A stretch of DNA of 48,761 nucleotides from CAZZKF01 sp964654995 (GTDB lineage Bacteria > Pseudomonadota > Alphaproteobacteria > CAZZKF01), in NCBI GenBank assembly GCA_964654995.1, contig CAZZKF010000011.1, positions 1 through 48,761 on the forward strand, given 5' to 3'. How positions within the stretch are numbered: position 1 is the stretch's first letter; the number at the start of each line of letters is the position of its first letter. The notes under the pieces were generated by a model. It saw nothing but the letters and a program-made list of their open reading frames with translations. It had not been told where the DNA came from and searched no databases. Both the position numbers and the translations under genes were made by a program. This document shows positions 8,590 to 17,281 of the stretch, piece by piece.

Positions 8590-10055
8590 GGAGCGATGCC
8601 GGGCGGCAGGCTGTCGGGTGCGCGCAACCGGTCGGTTTCCATCGATGCCATCGGATAGGCGCAGTAGTCGGCGGCGTAATAGGCGCTGGGGCGATGGTTG
8701 CCGGACAGCCCGATGCCGCCGAACGGGGCGGCGCTGCTGGCGCCGTTGGTCGGCCGGTTCCAGTTGACGATGCCGGCCCGGATGCGGGCATAGAAGACAT
8801 CGCGCAGGTCCGGATCATCGCTGATGAGTGCCGCCGACAGGCCATAGCGGGTGGCATTGGCTTCGCGGATCGCGGCATCGAAATCGGCCACCCGGATGAC
8901 CTGCAACAGCGGCCCGAAATATTCGACATCGGCGCGTTCGACAACCTCGCTGACATCGATGAGGCCGGGGGTGAGGAAGGGCAGCGTCTCGTCCGGCCGG
9001 GTCATCGCCACCAGGGCGCGCCCGCCGCCGGCGATCAGATGCTCTTGTGCTGCCATCAGCTTGTCGGCGGCAGCGCCCGAGATCACCGGGCCCATGAACG
9101 GCTCTTCCTCACCATCGAAGGGGCCGACATGGATGCGCCCGATCAGCTCGGCTACCGCGGCGATCACGGCATCAGCTTCGGCACCTTCGGGCAGAATCAG
9201 GCGGCGCGCGCAAGTGCAGCGCTGGCCTGCGCTCAGGTACGCCGACTGGGCGATGATGATAGCGGCGGCGGCAAGCTCGCCGGCCTTGTGCACGATCAGC
9301 GGGTTGTTGCCGCCCATCTCGAGCGCCAGAATCTTGTCCGGGCGGCCGGCGAACTGGCGGTGCAGAAGCCGGCCCGTCGCCGATGAGCCGGTGAACAGCA
9401 GGCCATCGATGCCGTCGTGGGCGGCCAGCGCCTCGCCGGTCTCGCGCGCCCCCTGCACCAGGTTGATCACCCCGGCGGGCAGGCCGGCACGCTGCCACAG
9501 CTCCAGCGTCTTTTCCGCAACCATCGGGGTCAGCTCGCTGGGCTTGAAGACGATGGTATTTCCGGCGATCAGGGCCGGGACGATATGGCCATTGGGCAGA
9601 TGGCCGGGAAAATTGAACGGCCCGAAGACCGCCATCACCCCATGCGGCCGGTGGGTCAGCCGGCTGCGCCCGCCGTTCTGTTCGTCCACCCGGCTCGGCG
9701 TGCGCTCGGCATAGGCGCGCTGCGATATTTCCACCTTGCCGCGCATGGCGCCGACCTCGCCGGCCGAATCCCACAAGGGCTTGCCGGTCTCGAGTGAAAT
9801 CGCTTCCGCCAGCTCGTAATGATTGTCCTCGAGCAGACGGGCGAAGGCTTCGATCACCGCGAGGCGCTCCTCCAGGCCGCGGCCGGCCCAGTCCTCGAAA
9901 GCGGTGCGTGCCGCATGGACCGCCTGATCGACATCGCTGGGCGTCGCCGCGTGCCCTTGCCAAAGCACCGCGTTGGTCGCCGGGTTGAGCGAGGTGAACT
10001 CCGGCCCGGTTCCGGACCGCCATACGCCATCGATGAACAGATCGCCCGTGGCCAT
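8586..10055 (-). CDS. astD: Succinylglutamate-semialdehyde dehydrogenase AstD
   Basis: Fourth step of the AST pathway: NAD-dependent oxidation of N-succinylglutamate 5-semialdehyde to N-succinylglutamate. It is an aldehyde dehydrogenase of 489 aa with the nucleophilic Cys in GQRCTCARRL, the general-base Glu in LALEMGGNNP, and the cofactor-region motif FNFPGHLPNGHIVPALIAGN. The start MATGDLFIDGVWRSG matches AstD N-termini. It lies three bases after the astA stop and overlaps astB by four bases, so it sits inside a tight operon. Its presence implies that succinylornithine is transaminated, yet no astC transaminase gene is in the window. Confidence 0.95.
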   Translation of the reverse strand: MATGDLFIDGVWRSGTGPEFTSLNPATNAVLWQGHAATPSDVDQAVHAARTAFEDWAGRGLEERLAVIEAFARLLEDNHYELAEAISLETGKPLWDSAGEVGAMRGKVEISQRAYAERTPSRVDEQNGGRSRLTHRPHGVMAVFGPFNFPGHLPNGHIVPALIAGNTIVFKPSELTPMVAEKTLELWQRAGLPAGVINLVQGARETGEALAAHDGIDGLLFTGSSATGRLLHRQFAGRPDKILALEMGGNNPLIVHKAGELAAAAIIIAQSAYLSAGQRCTCARRLILPEGAEADAVIAAVAELIGRIHVGPFDGEEEPFMGPVISGAAADKLMAAQEHLIAGGGRALVAMTRPDETLPFLTPGLIDVSEVVERADVEYFGPLLQVIRVADFDAAIREANATRYGLSAALISDDPDLRDVFYARIRAGIVNWNRPTNGASSAAPFGGIGLSGNHRPSAYYAADYCAYPMASMETDRLRAPDSLPPGIAP

Positions 10056-10058
10056 GGA

Positions 10059-11102
10059 TCACCTCGTTTGCAGCGGCACGTAACGCAGCCGGTCACCGGC
10101 AGCGAGACCCAGGGCCTCGGCCGCTTCGCGGGTGAGGGTCACACGGCCGTCGTCGGCAACCGCCAGCCCGGCGCGACAGACCCGGAAGTCGGGCAGGCGG
10201 GCATTGCACACCAGGGCAGCCAGCGCGTCGTCTGCTTCCGCCTCGGTGATGGCCGCGATGTCGACACTCAGGCTGTTCTGAACCGTGCGGATATCGCCGA
10301 CCCGGGCCTGCACCGTCGGGCCGCCGTCGAAGATGTCGACATAGCCTTCGAAGCGGAAGCCCTCGCGCTCCAGAAGTGTGAGCGCCGGGCGGGTATCGTC
10401 ATGGGGCTTGCCGATCACCTCGCGGGCGACGCCGGGAAGCAGGTCGACGTAAATCGGGTATTTCGGCATCAGGTCGGCGATGAACTGGTTGTTGCTGGTG
10501 GCGCTGATATAGTCGGCATGGGGAAACGGCAGTTCGAAGAAGTGGCGCCCCAGGTGGTCCCAGAACGGCGAGTTGCCATCGGCGTCCAGCCAGCCGCGCA
10601 GTTCGGCGATCACCAGCTCGGCAAAGCGGCCGGGAAATTCGGCCATCAGGAGATAGCGGCTCATCGCCAGCATCCGGCCGTTGCCGCCCTGGCGAAGATC
10701 GGGGTGGAGATACAGCATGCCGACCTCCGAGCAGCCGGTGAAATCGTTGACCAGTTGCAAGAGCCGCGACTTGACGGTGAGGTCGAGCTCGCGCGAGACC
10801 TGGGTCAGCACGTGGATCTTGTACGAATAGAACGGTTTTTCCAGGCCGATGCGGGCATAAATCCCGCTGGTGCCGATGATCCTGCCGCTTTCCCGGTCTT
10901 CGAGAACGAACAGGTAGACGTCATCGCCCGTACCGTCGGTCTCATCGGCCATGGTCGCGCTCGAGCGGGCGATGCGCTCGGCCAGAGTGTCGCGATCAGG
11001 GGGCAGATTGGTCATGCCGACGCCGGCCCCCTTGACCAGCTCGACCAGTTGATCGACGTCGTCCGGCGCCGCCGGTCTCAACACCATCATGGGCTCATGC
11101 AT
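10059..11102 (-). CDS. astA: Arginine N-succinyltransferase AstA
   Basis: First enzyme of the AST pathway: transfers succinyl from succinyl-CoA to the alpha-amino group of arginine. It is 347 aa, as usual for the single-subunit form, with a GNAT-like fold. MVLRPAAPDDVDQL at the N-terminus and the internal SEVGMLYLHPDLRQGGNGRML, close to the acyl-CoA-binding region, identify the family. FFELPFPHADYISATSNNQF is also typical. I kept the ATG at 11102 because AAAGGA lies five bases upstream; MetMet at residues 5-6 is an alternative. The gene begins inside the 3' end of the M20 hydrolase gene, overlapping by 16 bp, so the two are translationally coupled. Confidence 0.95.
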   Translation of the reverse strand: MHEPMMVLRPAAPDDVDQLVELVKGAGVGMTNLPPDRDTLAERIARSSATMADETDGTGDDVYLFVLEDRESGRIIGTSGIYARIGLEKPFYSYKIHVLTQVSRELDLTVKSRLLQLVNDFTGCSEVGMLYLHPDLRQGGNGRMLAMSRYLLMAEFPGRFAELVIAELRGWLDADGNSPFWDHLGRHFFELPFPHADYISATSNNQFIADLMPKYPIYVDLLPGVAREVIGKPHDDTRPALTLLEREGFRFEGYVDIFDGGPTVQARVGDIRTVQNSLSVDIAAITEAEADDALAALVCNARLPDFRVCRAGLAVADDGRVTLTREAAEALGLAAGDRLRYVPLQTR

Positions 11103-12337
11103 CCTTTCTCATGGCCGGGCCGGGCGGGGACGGCGATTTCGCCGGCCGCCAGCTTCATCAGAAACAGCGCGCTGAGCTTGGCGCGTTCGGTCAGGCTGTC
11201 GAGCAGCAGGAACTCGTCCGGGCTGTGAATGGCGCCGCCGCGCGCACCCAGCGTGTCGATATTGGGCAGGCCGGCGGCGGCCAGATTGTTGCCGTCGCAA
11301 CAACCACCCGTGGCTTTCCAGACAATCTCCAGTCCCAGTTCCGATCCGCATTCGGCCATGGCTTCGTACAGTTGTTCGTGGGCCCTGTTTAGCAGCTTGG
11401 GCGGGCGGGTGAAACGGCCATGTATGGCGATCCCGATACCCTCCGTGGCTGCCACCTCGGCGCGAACACGCTCGATCTCCGACCACACCCAGTCGCGGTC
11501 CTGCGGGTTTGTCATGCGCAGGTTGAAATGCACGAGCGCCAGGTCGGGCACGATGTTGTTGGCGCCGCCCCCGGTGATGCGCGCCGGATTGATGGTGAGC
11601 CCGTCTCGCCGGCCGTTGAGGGCATCGATGCCGGCGATGAACCGGGCCAACGCGGCGACGGCATTGCGCCCGTCATCGAAGGCGCGGCCTGCATGCGCCG
11701 CGCGCCCGCGCACCACCGCGGTGAAATTGCCGCTGCCCTTGCGCGCCCCGGCGAGCGTGCCGTCGGCCAGCGCCGGCTCGTACAAGAGCCCGATCTCGGC
11801 CCAGCCGGCGGCCTCGTCGAGCAGGGGCGCCGAGCCGGGCGAGCCGATTTCCTCGTCCGGGTTGATCAGCACCTGAAAGCCAAGCCCGTCCGCATAGGAG
11901 CCGCGCTCGAGCGCTTCCAGTGCCACCAGCATGATCGCCAGCCCGCCCTTGGCATCGGCCACGCCGGGGCCGTTGACCGTATTGGCATCGATCTGGCGTG
12001 GCTTCTGGAAGGGATCATCCGGGCCGAACACCGTGTCCATGTGAATGGCCAGCAGCACCCGGCGCCGGGCGTCCGCTCGTTTGATCAGACGCAGCGCCCT
12101 GCCCAACGGCTCGTGCTCGACCGTGCCGTCGTCGCGCACCACCTCGCGGGGGGGCAGCTCGATCTCTTCGAGCCGGCCGCCGAGGGGCGCAAAGGCGCCG
12201 CGCAGCTCGGCCCGCATGGCGTCCAGCCCGGCCAGATGGGTGCTCCCCGAATTGATCTTCGACCAGCCGAGCACCATCTCCACCATGCGCTCATGCTGCG
12301 TATCGATCCAGTCGAGGGCGGGACGATAGGCGTTCAA
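11087..12337 (-). CDS. M20-family metallohydrolase in the AST operon
   Basis: Zinc aminoacylase/carboxypeptidase of 416 aa, nearest in style to carboxypeptidase G2-like M20 enzymes. The metal-site residues are visible: His in LLAIHMDTVFG, the bridging Asp in GPGVADAKGG, Glu-Glu in NPDEEIGSPGS, and His in GGAIHSPDEF. A dimerisation domain sits in the middle (residues about 195-310). It is the first gene of the operon and overlaps astA by 16 bp. The usual last AST enzyme, AstE, belongs to a different (M14-like) fold and is not present, so this enzyme may remove succinate from N-succinylglutamate. That role is inference; another acyl-amino acid is possible. No signal peptide is seen, so it is probably cytosolic. 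Confidence 0.9.
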   Translation of the reverse strand: MNAYRPALDWIDTQHERMVEMVLGWSKINSGSTHLAGLDAMRAELRGAFAPLGGRLEEIELPPREVVRDDGTVEHEPLGRALRLIKRADARRRVLLAIHMDTVFGPDDPFQKPRQIDANTVNGPGVADAKGGLAIMLVALEALERGSYADGLGFQVLINPDEEIGSPGSAPLLDEAAGWAEIGLLYEPALADGTLAGARKGSGNFTAVVRGRAAHAGRAFDDGRNAVAALARFIAGIDALNGRRDGLTINPARITGGGANNIVPDLALVHFNLRMTNPQDRDWVWSEIERVRAEVAATEGIGIAIHGRFTRPPKLLNRAHEQLYEAMAECGSELGLEIVWKATGGCCDGNNLAAAGLPNIDTLGARGGAIHSPDEFLLLDSLTERAKLSALFLMKLAAGEIAVPARPGHEKGCMSP

Positions 12338-12367
12338 GGACGGCTCCCGTTAGGCGCGGCAATTTAG

Positions 12368-12406
12368 TCCGAACACTCTATACAAATCCTGCGCGATTCC
12401 GAACAA
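12368..12406 (-). promoter_or_regulatory. Probable AST operon promoter with paired 8-bp repeats
   Basis: In the 104-bp divergent gap, the minus strand reads TTGTTC (12406-12401), 18 nt, then TATAGA (12382-12377), a plausible sigma-70 promoter for the M20-astA-astD-astB operon. The 8-mer TCCGAACA occurs twice in the same orientation at 12368-12375 and 12398-12405, exactly 30 bp apart (about three helical turns). One copy overlaps the -35 and the other lies at the start-site side, a layout expected for regulator half-sites. The regulator is unknown. Confidence 0.45.
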
Positions 12407-12441
12407 AATGAGGCGCCGTGTGACGGTTCAGGAAAGCTCGC

Positions 12442-13176
12442 ATGATGACCCACCGTGATCCCGTTGACGTTCTTCTGGCCGGCATCAGGGCGGCCCCGGT
12501 ACGCCGGGTGATCCTCGGGCTCAACTGGACGCTGGTGGCCACCGATCAGGGGGCCGGACTGGCCCATACGCCGGCCCGCGACACCGCCGGCTGCCGCTCG
12601 GCACCCGAGGCCGGAACCTATGGCGGGCGCCGGCTCGATGACCTGGCCCGACTGATGCGCTCCGACAATCCCTTCGAGGTGGCGATCGGTGTTGCCGCGG
12701 CCAACGCTCATTACAACCGCTTCGGGCTTGAAGGTGCGGCCCTCAACGGCCTCGATGTGTTGCGCGGCGTCGACGGCCCGATCACCGTGATCGGGCGCTT
12801 TCCCGGGCTCGAGGAGCGCTTGCCCGGCGCCCGTGTGGTCGAGCGCGAACCGCGTCCCGGCGAATATGGCGAGGACCAGGCGCCGCGCCTTCTCGCCGAC
12901 AGTGCCGGCGTGGTGATTACCGCGTCCACCCTGGTGAACGGCACGTTGCGCCCGCTCTTGGCGGTGGCGGGCGGTGCGCGGGTGGTGCTGATCGGTCCCG
13001 GCACGCCGCTGGCGCCGTCCCTGTTCGACCTCGGGATTTCGGCGCTTTCAGGGCTGATCGTCGAGGATGTCGAGACGGTGGCGCAGATCATCGCCGAAGG
13101 CGGTGCGGTGCGGGCGCTCAAACCCCATTGCCGCTATGTCACCCTGTGCGCCGAGCCGTCACTCACCGGGTCTTAG
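12442..13176 (+). CDS. DUF364-family Rossmann-like protein
   Basis: Protein of 244 aa that I recognise as a DUF364/DUF4213-type protein, sometimes described as a putative heavy-metal chelation domain with a Rossmann-like fold. Typical features are VILGLNWTLVATDQGAGLAHTP near the N-terminus, AIGVAAANAHYNR, and a C-terminal half with ITVIGRFPG, VVITASTLVNGTLRPLL and VVLIGPGTPLAPSLFDLGI. No catalytic motif is evident, and the function of the family is not settled. An AGGAAAG ribosome site precedes the ATG. It is divergent from the AST operon and convergent with the stress-protein gene, overlapping the latter by 18 bp. Confidence 0.85.
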   Translation: MMTHRDPVDVLLAGIRAAPVRRVILGLNWTLVATDQGAGLAHTPARDTAGCRSAPEAGTYGGRRLDDLARLMRSDNPFEVAIGVAAANAHYNRFGLEGAALNGLDVLRGVDGPITVIGRFPGLEERLPGARVVEREPRPGEYGEDQAPRLLADSAGVVITASTLVNGTLRPLLAVAGGARVVLIGPGTPLAPSLFDLGISALSGLIVEDVETVAQIIAEGGAVRALKPHCRYVTLCAEPSLTGS

Positions 13177-14007
13177 AATCAGCACCGGACAGTCGCTGGC
13201 CCGCACCAGCCGGTCGATCCGCTCGGGCGTCAGGCCGGCCACCTCCAGGGCCAGGATAAGGGCCGCGGCGCCGCTTTCGCGGGCCCGGGCGGCAATGGCT
13301 TCCGGTTGAGCGCGGGTGAGGCGGCGGCAACGCCCGGGAATGCCGGCAGCACGCAGCCGTTCGATCGCGTGTTGGCCAAGCCGGCGGGCCATCCGATCGT
13401 CGTCTGCGGCAATCAGCACGGTGACCTCGGCGCCGTCCGGCCGGGCCAGGGCCATGGCCAGACGCAGCGCGTGGCGGGCCGCCTGTGATCCGTCATCGAC
13501 GACCAGGATGCCGCGGCGCAGTGGCGACGGCACCTCGTCCTCGACCACGCAGGTCACCCGGGCCCGGGTGGTGATGGTCTCGATTACCCGCCCGGCGCGG
13601 GCCGAGGCGCGGGCCCGCTTGCCGATGACCACAATGTCGGCGCCGCCGGACGCCGAGAGCAGCTCCTTGGCGGCGTGCCCGCGGATGCGGGTGAAGGAAT
13701 AGTGGAGCCGCGCCGCCCGCGCGCTCATGGCGAGCACCCGCTCGGCCTCGGCGGCCCGCTGGCGAAAGGCCCGCTCGAGGGTCTCCGGGTCAAAGGATTC
13801 ACGCGCCCCGGTCACACGGTTGACCTGGGCGACAAACGGCAGGCCGGCGGCGTGCAGCACATTCAGGTCTTCGATGAACAGCCCCACCAGTTCGGCCCGC
13901 GGGCCGGCCGCCAGCCGCACCGCCGCCTCGATCGCCGCGCGCACGTCGCCCGAGGCGTCGAGCGCGACAAGAATGCGGCGGATGTCGGACGCGTCTCGGG
14001 TGACCAT
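13159..14007 (-). CDS. Universal stress protein-like protein
   Basis: Cytosolic protein of about 282 aa with UspA-type character: IRRILVALDASGDVRAAIEAAVRLA at the start, IVVIGKRARAS in the first half, and a second nucleotide-fold-like half beginning GILVVDDGSQAARHALRLAMALA. It therefore looks like two tandem Usp-like domains. The frame is open up to 14106, but the ATG at 14007 begins the first domain and lies seven bases after the stop of the Lon-like gene, so I chose it. Classic G-2X-G-9X-G-S/T nucleotide contacts are not obvious. It is the last gene of the NfeD-slipin-Lon-like operon, suggesting an envelope or stress role. Confidence 0.82.
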   Translation of the reverse strand: MVTRDASDIRRILVALDASGDVRAAIEAAVRLAAGPRAELVGLFIEDLNVLHAAGLPFVAQVNRVTGARESFDPETLERAFRQRAAEAERVLAMSARAARLHYSFTRIRGHAAKELLSASGGADIVVIGKRARASARAGRVIETITTRARVTCVVEDEVPSPLRRGILVVDDGSQAARHALRLAMALARPDGAEVTVLIAADDDRMARRLGQHAIERLRAAGIPGRCRRLTRAQPEAIAARARESGAAALILALEVAGLTPERIDRLVRASDCPVLILRPGE

Positions 14008-14014
14008 CACCGTC

Positions 14015-16444
14015 TCAGTCCCGGTTGCGCCTGTCGTCGGCGTTGCGGCCGGCGAACTTGCGCAGATTTTCGGCGAATTCGACCAGCCGGGCCAGCGCCC
14101 GCGCATTTACCGTGCCGTCGGGGAAATTGCCGTCCGCATCGGGTGCGCCGGCGGCCATGCCGGTGAGGATCTCAATGCCCTCATCGACGGTGGCGACCGG
14201 GTAGATGTGAAACCGGCCCTTGGCCACCGCCTTGACGATATCGGCGCGCAGCATCAGGTGCTTGACATTGGCTTGCGGGATCAGGACCCCGTGGCTGCCG
14301 TCCAGCCCGCGGGCCCGGCAGACATCGAAAAAGCCCTCGATCTTTTCGTTTACCCCGCCGATTGCCTGCACCCGGCCGTGCTGATCGACCGAGCCGGTGA
14401 CCGCCAGCGACTGGCGAATGGGGACCTGGGCCAGCGCCGAGAGCAGACAGTAGAGCTCGGCCGACGAGGCGGAATCGCCGTCGATGCCGCCATAAGACTG
14501 CTCGAACACAATGCTGGCGGCGAGCGACAGCGGCACCTTGGCGGCAAAGCGGGCGCCCAGGAACGACGACAGGATCAGCACGCCCTTGGAATGGATCGGC
14601 CCGCCCAGCGCCACCTCGCGCTCGATATCGACGACCTGGCCGCGCCCCATGCGCACGGTGGCGGTGATCCGGCTGGGCTTGCCGAAGGTGTAATGGCCGA
14701 GGCTGAGGACCGACAGGCCGTTCACCTGGCCGATTGCCTCGCCGGCGGTGTCGATCCGGATGATGCCGCGCTCGATGGCTTCCAGCGCCCGCTCGCGCAG
14801 TCGCCCCTGGCGTTTTTCCTGGGCGTCGATGGCGGCCTGAACATCCGCCGCCTTGACGAGGCGCCGGCGCGCCCGGCCGGCCCAGTAATCGGCCTCGCGC
14901 AGCAGGTCCGAGATCGGCCCGGTCTGGATCGCCAGCTTTTCCGAATCGCCGGCGCGGCGCGCCGTGTGCTCGATGACGCGGGCCACCGCCTCGGCCGAAA
15001 AGGCGCGCAGGCCGTCGTTGCGGATGATCGTCGCCAGCAATCGCGAAAAGGCCGCAACCGATTCGTCCGACCAGTCGATATCGTCCTCGAAATCGACCGC
15101 CGTCTTGAACAGATCGGAAAATTCCGGGTCGAACTGGGCGAGCAGGTAATAGAGCAGCCGGTCGCCGACCAGCACCACCTTGACGTCGAGCGGGATCGGC
15201 TCCGGCTCCAGCGACACGGTGCTCACCAGGCTCAGCGACTGGGCCAGCGATTCGATGCGAATCTCACCCGAGCGCAACGCCCGCTTCAGGGCCTCCCAGG
15301 CCATCGGCTGGACCAGCACCTTGCGCACGTCGACAATCAGATAGCCGCCGTTGGCGCGGTGCAGGGCGCCGGCCTTGATCAGCGAAAAATCGGTGATCAG
15401 CGCGCCCATTTCGGCGACATGCTCGACCCGGCCGACGAGGTTGGGAAGCGTCGGGTTGTCCTCGAAGACGATCGGCGCGCCGCTCTGCGCGCCATGGTCA
15501 ATGATGACATTGACGCGGTAGCGGCTGAACGGATCGGGGGTCGGGCGCAGCCCCGGGGTGGCGGTGGTCGGCTCGCTCTCGCTCTTGCCCTGAACCAGGC
15601 TGATCAGCGAGTCCACGTGATCGGCGATGTCGGCCCGCACGGCGTCCAGAAAGGCGACGGTTTTCGGCAGATCGGCGTATTTCTCGCGCAGGGCGTCGAG
15701 CGGCTCGCCGACAGTGCGCATGATGACCTCGCGGTTGAGCTCGCGGATACGTTGGCGGCGCTCCTTTTCCCATTGCGGGATTTTGGCGATCAACTCGGGG
15801 AGCGCATTCTGGATCTCCTCCATGTCGTGTTCGATGCGCTCCTGTTCGGCCTTGTCCAGGGCCTTGAACTCGTCGGGCGTGATCGTCTCGCCGTTGCGCA
15901 CCGGAGCGACCGCAAAGCCCATCGGCGTGCGCAGGATCGCCAGGCGGCGCTTGTGGGCCTCCTGCTCGAGCGCCTCGAAGGCGGCATCGCGGCGCTCGCG
16001 CACGTCCTGGTCGATGGCGGCCCGCCGGGCGCGGTATTCGTCGCTTTCGAAGGCCGCCGGTACGGTCGAGCGGAACTCGTCAAGCAGCCCGTCCATGTCG
16101 CGCTGCAGGTCCTTGCCGCGCCCGGCCGGCAGCGCCAGAGCGCGTGGGCGTGACGGCTGTTCGAAGTTGAAGACATAGCAGTAGTCGTCGGGGACCGGCC
16201 GGGCCTCGGCGCGGGAGCCGAGGAACTTGGCGATAATCCGGTGGCGGCCGGTGCCCTCGGAGCCGAGCGCATACATGTTGTAGCCGTCGCGCGCCATCTC
16301 GACCCCGAATTCCAGCGCCGCAACGGCGCGGTCCTGGCCGAGAATGCCGTCCAAAGGCTCAAGCTCGCGGGTATCGCGAAAGCCCAGACTGGCGGGATCA
16401 CAGGTGCGGTAAAGCGCCTCGGGCGCAAGCGGGTCGAGGGTCAT
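14015..16444 (-). CDS. Lon-like ATP-dependent protease (S16 family)
   Basis: Large (809 aa) protease of the LonB-like AAA/S16 class lacking the LonA N-domain. The ATPase part has an N-terminal P-loop-like GSEGTGRH in which Arg replaces the usual Lys, a long coiled insertion (residues about 120-270, rich in Glu/Arg), and the Walker-B-like ANGGYLIVDVRK. The C-terminal protease domain has the Ser-Lys dyad: GDSASSAEL with the catalytic Ser, and GGVNEKIEGFF with the Lys. It follows the slipin gene by 39 nt and precedes the stress-protein gene by seven, so it is very probably co-transcribed with NfeD and slipin, pointing to protein quality control. Substrates are unknown. Confidence 0.92.
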   Translation of the reverse strand: MTLDPLAPEALYRTCDPASLGFRDTRELEPLDGILGQDRAVAALEFGVEMARDGYNMYALGSEGTGRHRIIAKFLGSRAEARPVPDDYCYVFNFEQPSRPRALALPAGRGKDLQRDMDGLLDEFRSTVPAAFESDEYRARRAAIDQDVRERRDAAFEALEQEAHKRRLAILRTPMGFAVAPVRNGETITPDEFKALDKAEQERIEHDMEEIQNALPELIAKIPQWEKERRQRIRELNREVIMRTVGEPLDALREKYADLPKTVAFLDAVRADIADHVDSLISLVQGKSESEPTTATPGLRPTPDPFSRYRVNVIIDHGAQSGAPIVFEDNPTLPNLVGRVEHVAEMGALITDFSLIKAGALHRANGGYLIVDVRKVLVQPMAWEALKRALRSGEIRIESLAQSLSLVSTVSLEPEPIPLDVKVVLVGDRLLYYLLAQFDPEFSDLFKTAVDFEDDIDWSDESVAAFSRLLATIIRNDGLRAFSAEAVARVIEHTARRAGDSEKLAIQTGPISDLLREADYWAGRARRRLVKAADVQAAIDAQEKRQGRLRERALEAIERGIIRIDTAGEAIGQVNGLSVLSLGHYTFGKPSRITATVRMGRGQVVDIEREVALGGPIHSKGVLILSSFLGARFAAKVPLSLAASIVFEQSYGGIDGDSASSAELYCLLSALAQVPIRQSLAVTGSVDQHGRVQAIGGVNEKIEGFFDVCRARGLDGSHGVLIPQANVKHLMLRADIVKAVAKGRFHIYPVATVDEGIEILTGMAAGAPDADGNFPDGTVNARALARLVEFAENLRKFAGRNADDRRNRD

Positions 16445-16483
16445 GATACACCGACTCCAGGAACAGGGTGGCAGGCAACACGT

Positions 16484-17275
16484 TTACGATTTGTCCGGCT
16501 CGTCATCGGGATAGGCGGACCGACCGACCCGGGTAAAGGCGCGGGTCAACTCCAGCGGCAGCGGGAAGATGATGGTCGAACTTTTCTCGCCGGCGACCTC
16601 CTGGAGCGCCGTCAGATAGCGAATCTGCAGGGCTTCCGGCCGGTGCGAGAGGATCTCGGCGGCCTCGGCCAGCCGGGTCGCCGCCTGCTGCTCGCCTTCG
16701 GCCGAGATCACCTTGGCACGGCGCAGGCGTTCGGCCTCGGCCTGCTTGCCGATCGCCCGGATCATGCTCTGGTCGAGGTCGACGTGCTTGAGCTCGACGT
16801 TGGAGACCTTGATGCCCCAGGTATCGGTCTGCTCGTCGAGGATGGTCTGGATGTCGGCATTCAGGCGGTCGCGTTCGGACAGCATTTCATCGAGCTGATG
16901 CTGGCCGAGCACCGAGCGGAGCGTCGTCTGGGCCAGCTGGCTGGTGGCGAACATGTAGTCCTCGACTTCGATGATCGCGCGCTGGGGGTCGATGACCCGG
17001 TAGTAGACGACGGCGTTGACCCGCACCGAAACGTTATCGCGCGAGATCACGTCCTGTTCCGGCACGTCCAGCACGATGGTTCGCAGGTCCACCCGTACCA
17101 TTTGCTGAACCACGGGGATGATGATGATCAGCCCCGGTCCCTTGACCTTCCAGAAACGGCCCAGCATGAACACCACGCCACGCTCATACTCGCGCAGGAT
17201 GCGCAGGGCATACATCAGAACGATCAGGATCAGGAAGATGACGACGTAGCTCGACAGTGCGATCTGGGAAAACAT
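16484..17275 (-). CDS. Slipin/stomatin-like SPFH protein
   Basis: Membrane protein of 263 aa with one N-terminal transmembrane segment (SYVVIFLILIVLMYAL) followed by an SPFH/band-7 domain (YERGVVFMLGRFWKVKGPG, VPEQDVISRDNVSV, AIIEVEDYMFATSQLAQT) and a C-terminal coiled region containing AEAERLRRAKVISAEGEQQAA. Stomatin-like slipins form membrane-associated oligomers and are the regular partners of NfeD-type membrane proteases. Here the NfeD gene ends six bases upstream, so the pair is translationally close. The conserved EAERLRRAKVI signature makes the family call firm; the precise membrane function is not known. Confidence 0.95.
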   Translation of the reverse strand: MFSQIALSSYVVIFLILIVLMYALRILREYERGVVFMLGRFWKVKGPGLIIIIPVVQQMVRVDLRTIVLDVPEQDVISRDNVSVRVNAVVYYRVIDPQRAIIEVEDYMFATSQLAQTTLRSVLGQHQLDEMLSERDRLNADIQTILDEQTDTWGIKVSNVELKHVDLDQSMIRAIGKQAEAERLRRAKVISAEGEQQAATRLAEAAEILSHRPEALQIRYLTALQEVAGEKSSTIIFPLPLELTRAFTRVGRSAYPDDEPDKS

Positions 17276-17281
17276 GGTCGT

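Noticed and set aside
13727..16153. 808-aa open frame on the plus strand
   Set aside because: Antisense to the Lon-like protease and Usp genes, whose motifs are clear. Long frames are expected at this GC content.
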